The notes beneath the pieces were generated by a model. It saw nothing but the letters and a program-made list of their open reading frames with translations. It made no database searches and was not told the DNA's origin. A stretch of DNA of 6,027 nt. Source: Bacteroidota bacterium (GTDB lineage: Bacteria > Bacteroidota > Bacteroidia > Flavobacteriales > Flavobacteriaceae). The stretch covers positions 1-6,027 of the forward strand of contig JADFSQ010000134.1 in assembly GCA_022560715.1 (NCBI GenBank). Reading direction: 5' to 3'. Positions 5,273 through 6,027 of the stretch are shown piece after piece (position 1 is the stretch's first letter; each line of letters opens with the position of its first letter). Position numbers and translations under genes: made by a program.

Positions 5273-5761
5273 CTATTTCCAAAGTTTTTTTGCTTTTTCT
5301 AAATCTTCGGGAGTATCAATTTCTACACCTTCAATATTGGTTTCTACCATTTTAATTTTTTTACCATATTCTAAATAACGAATGCATTCAATTTTTTCGG
5401 AAGCTTCAATAGATCGCATTGGCAGATTATAAAAATCTAATAAGGCTTGTTTTCTAAAGGCATAAATACCTTTGTGCTTAAAATATTTAACACCAGCATT
5501 TTTATCTCTTGGATATGGAATTGGGCTTCTGGAAAAATACAAAGCAAAATGGTTTTTATCTACAATAACCTTAACAGTATTTGGGTTATTAATTTCATCT
5601 CAATCTTTAATTTCTACCATTAAAGATGCTAAATCTATCTCATTTGAATCATCATTTTTAAAAACATTCAACACCTTTTCAAGGCTTTCACTTTCTGTAA
5701 AAGGCTCATCACCTTGAACATTAACAACAATATCTACGTCTAAATCCTGAACGGCTTCTGA
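5273..5761 (-). pseudogene. kdsB: 3-deoxy-manno-octulosonate cytidylyltransferase (KdsB), truncated and with in-frame TGA
   Basis: KdsB makes CMP-Kdo from CTP and Kdo in the cytoplasm, activating Kdo for lipopolysaccharide inner-core synthesis. In one minus-strand frame from about 5761 to 5273 the translation contains [12 protein letters not shown] (the family's (V/I)QGDEP metal/nucleotide segment, about 5699-5734), then [48 protein letters not shown] and the C-terminal [16 protein letters not shown]. Length is about 162 codons against a usual 245-250. The first 85 or so, with the N-terminal nucleotide-binding motif, are lost at the join with dnaB near 5757. Within the remaining part, codon 5600-5602 (minus strand) is TGA, in EIKD-stop-DEINNPN. 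Both sides are clearly KdsB in the same frame, so this is a single base change or an error, not a frameshift. The TAG stop at 5273-5275 and the TGG in its last codons argue against recoding. The downstream part alone (5273-5542 from a TTG) would not be a functional enzyme. Confidence 0.87.
5600..5602 (-). other. In-frame TGA stop inside kdsB
   Basis: Minus-strand codon TGA (plus-strand TCA) interrupts an otherwise continuous KdsB reading frame, in the weakly conserved stretch ahead of NPN.VKV. TGG to TGA (Trp) by one transition is the easiest origin, but other single changes (CGA, GGA, TCA, TTA, AGA) are possible. TGA is a genuine terminator in the trehalase, clpS and tpiA genes nearby. Confidence 0.85.
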
Positions 5762-5766
5762 GTGGG
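5748..5766. other. Probable chimeric join: kdsB gene meets dnaB-like gene
   Basis: Minus-strand KdsB similarity is traceable to about 5757 ([13 protein letters not shown]). Plus-strand DnaB similarity is traceable from about 5767 ([16 protein letters not shown]). Both genes lose their 5' ends here. Local G+C rises from roughly a third to about half. No repeat, transposon end or integration site is visible at the junction. Confidence 0.75.
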
Positions 5767-6027
5767 GATATCTCCTTTTTCACACCGGAGACCTTTTATA
5801 AACCAGCACACCGAACGATTGCTGAATCGATGGCCACATTAGCAGGCCAAGATATCGCACCTGATACACCCAACCTTGTAAATATTATGACTGAAACTGG
5901 GAATCTTCAAAAGGTGGGCGGCGCCTACGCCATCACTGGGCTACCAACGTTTGCGTCAATAGATCCACAAGGAGATATGAACCGGTTAAGGGAGTTGGCA
6001 CTCAAGCGTCAAATGCGCGAAGCGGCA
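5764..6027 (+). CDS. Replicative DNA helicase (DnaB-type), N-terminal domain fragment
   Basis: An open plus-strand frame (codon phase set by GAT at 5767-5769) gives about 88 residues and runs off the window. The segment [31 protein letters not shown], then [25 protein letters not shown], matches the DnaB N-terminal helical domain: the FY.PAHR.I...M..L pattern followed by (G.L..VGG..Y...L), and finally a helix ending LKRQMREAA like the R+L..AA of the family. This domain makes the N-terminal collar of the hexameric helicase and binds primase. The RecA-like ATPase domain (Walker A/B) would lie beyond the window, so helicase activity cannot be shown, and a plasmid or phage DnaB homologue is equally possible. 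The segment between LPTFASIDP and the last helix departs from the common N..YA.IV.. pattern. The gene start is lost at the join near 5757. G+C content differs from the Bacteroidetes block, so a different source organism is likely. Confidence 0.85.

Noticed and set aside
5600..5602. Reassigned genetic code (TGA as Trp or Gly)
   Set aside because: TGA terminates trehalase, clpS and tpiA at the expected C-termini, and TGG encodes Trp throughout, including the end of kdsB.
5472..5717. 81-codon plus-strand open frame inside kdsB
   Set aside because: The minus strand there encodes clear KdsB motifs, so this is a shadow frame.

Overview
The window reads as three unrelated pieces of DNA joined end to end. 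Positions 1 to about 630 hold the C-terminal part of a sodium:alanine (AGCS family) symporter gene on the minus strand. Positions from about 637 to about 5757 are AT-rich DNA from a Bacteroidetes, most likely Flavobacteriia-like. Positions from about 5765 to 6027 hold part of the N-terminal domain of a DnaB-type replicative helicase on the plus strand. Every gene at a join is cut there (symporter against trehalase, kdsB against dnaB), and base composition shifts: hand counts of 60-base samples gave about 30% G+C at 1561-1620, 50% at 5821-5880, and 55% and 32% at 301-360 and 121-180. A chimeric clone, amplification product or assembly is the simplest explanation. A real rearrangement cannot be excluded from sequence alone.

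The central block is assigned to Bacteroidetes by gene content. It carries a BT_3928-type DoxX/MauE-like membrane protein with a thioredoxin-like tail, a two-copy DUF1599 protein, a four-helix-bundle (S23/TIGR02436) protein, Bacteroidetes-type ClpS and TpiA, and small palindromes built on TCCCGATA. No clear Shine-Dalgarno sites were seen. TGG encodes Trp, and TGA ends three genes, so the code is standard.

Layout of the central block: a GH37 trehalase lacking its N-terminus runs on the plus strand (to 1830) and converges on clpS (minus, 1846-2121). All remaining genes are on the minus strand, in transcription order: kdsB fragment (truncated, with an in-frame TGA), DUF1599 gene, S23 four-helix gene, BT_3928-like gene, tpiA, clpS. 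From DUF1599 to tpiA the gaps are short (about 40-90 bases) and could form an operon. The S23 gene looks like an inserted passenger between DUF1599 and the BT_3928-like gene. It has no ATG and sits among short direct repeats.

Functionally the block is mostly housekeeping: trehalose hydrolysis, glycolysis (TpiA), N-end-rule adaptor (ClpS) and Kdo activation for LPS (KdsB). It also has two conserved but poorly characterised Bacteroidetes proteins. I found no CRISPR array, tRNA, rRNA, transposase, phage cluster or recognisable defence system, and nothing I can honestly call a new system. The points most worth a second look are the joins, the TGA in kdsB, the S23 insertion with its missing start codon, and the palindrome family.
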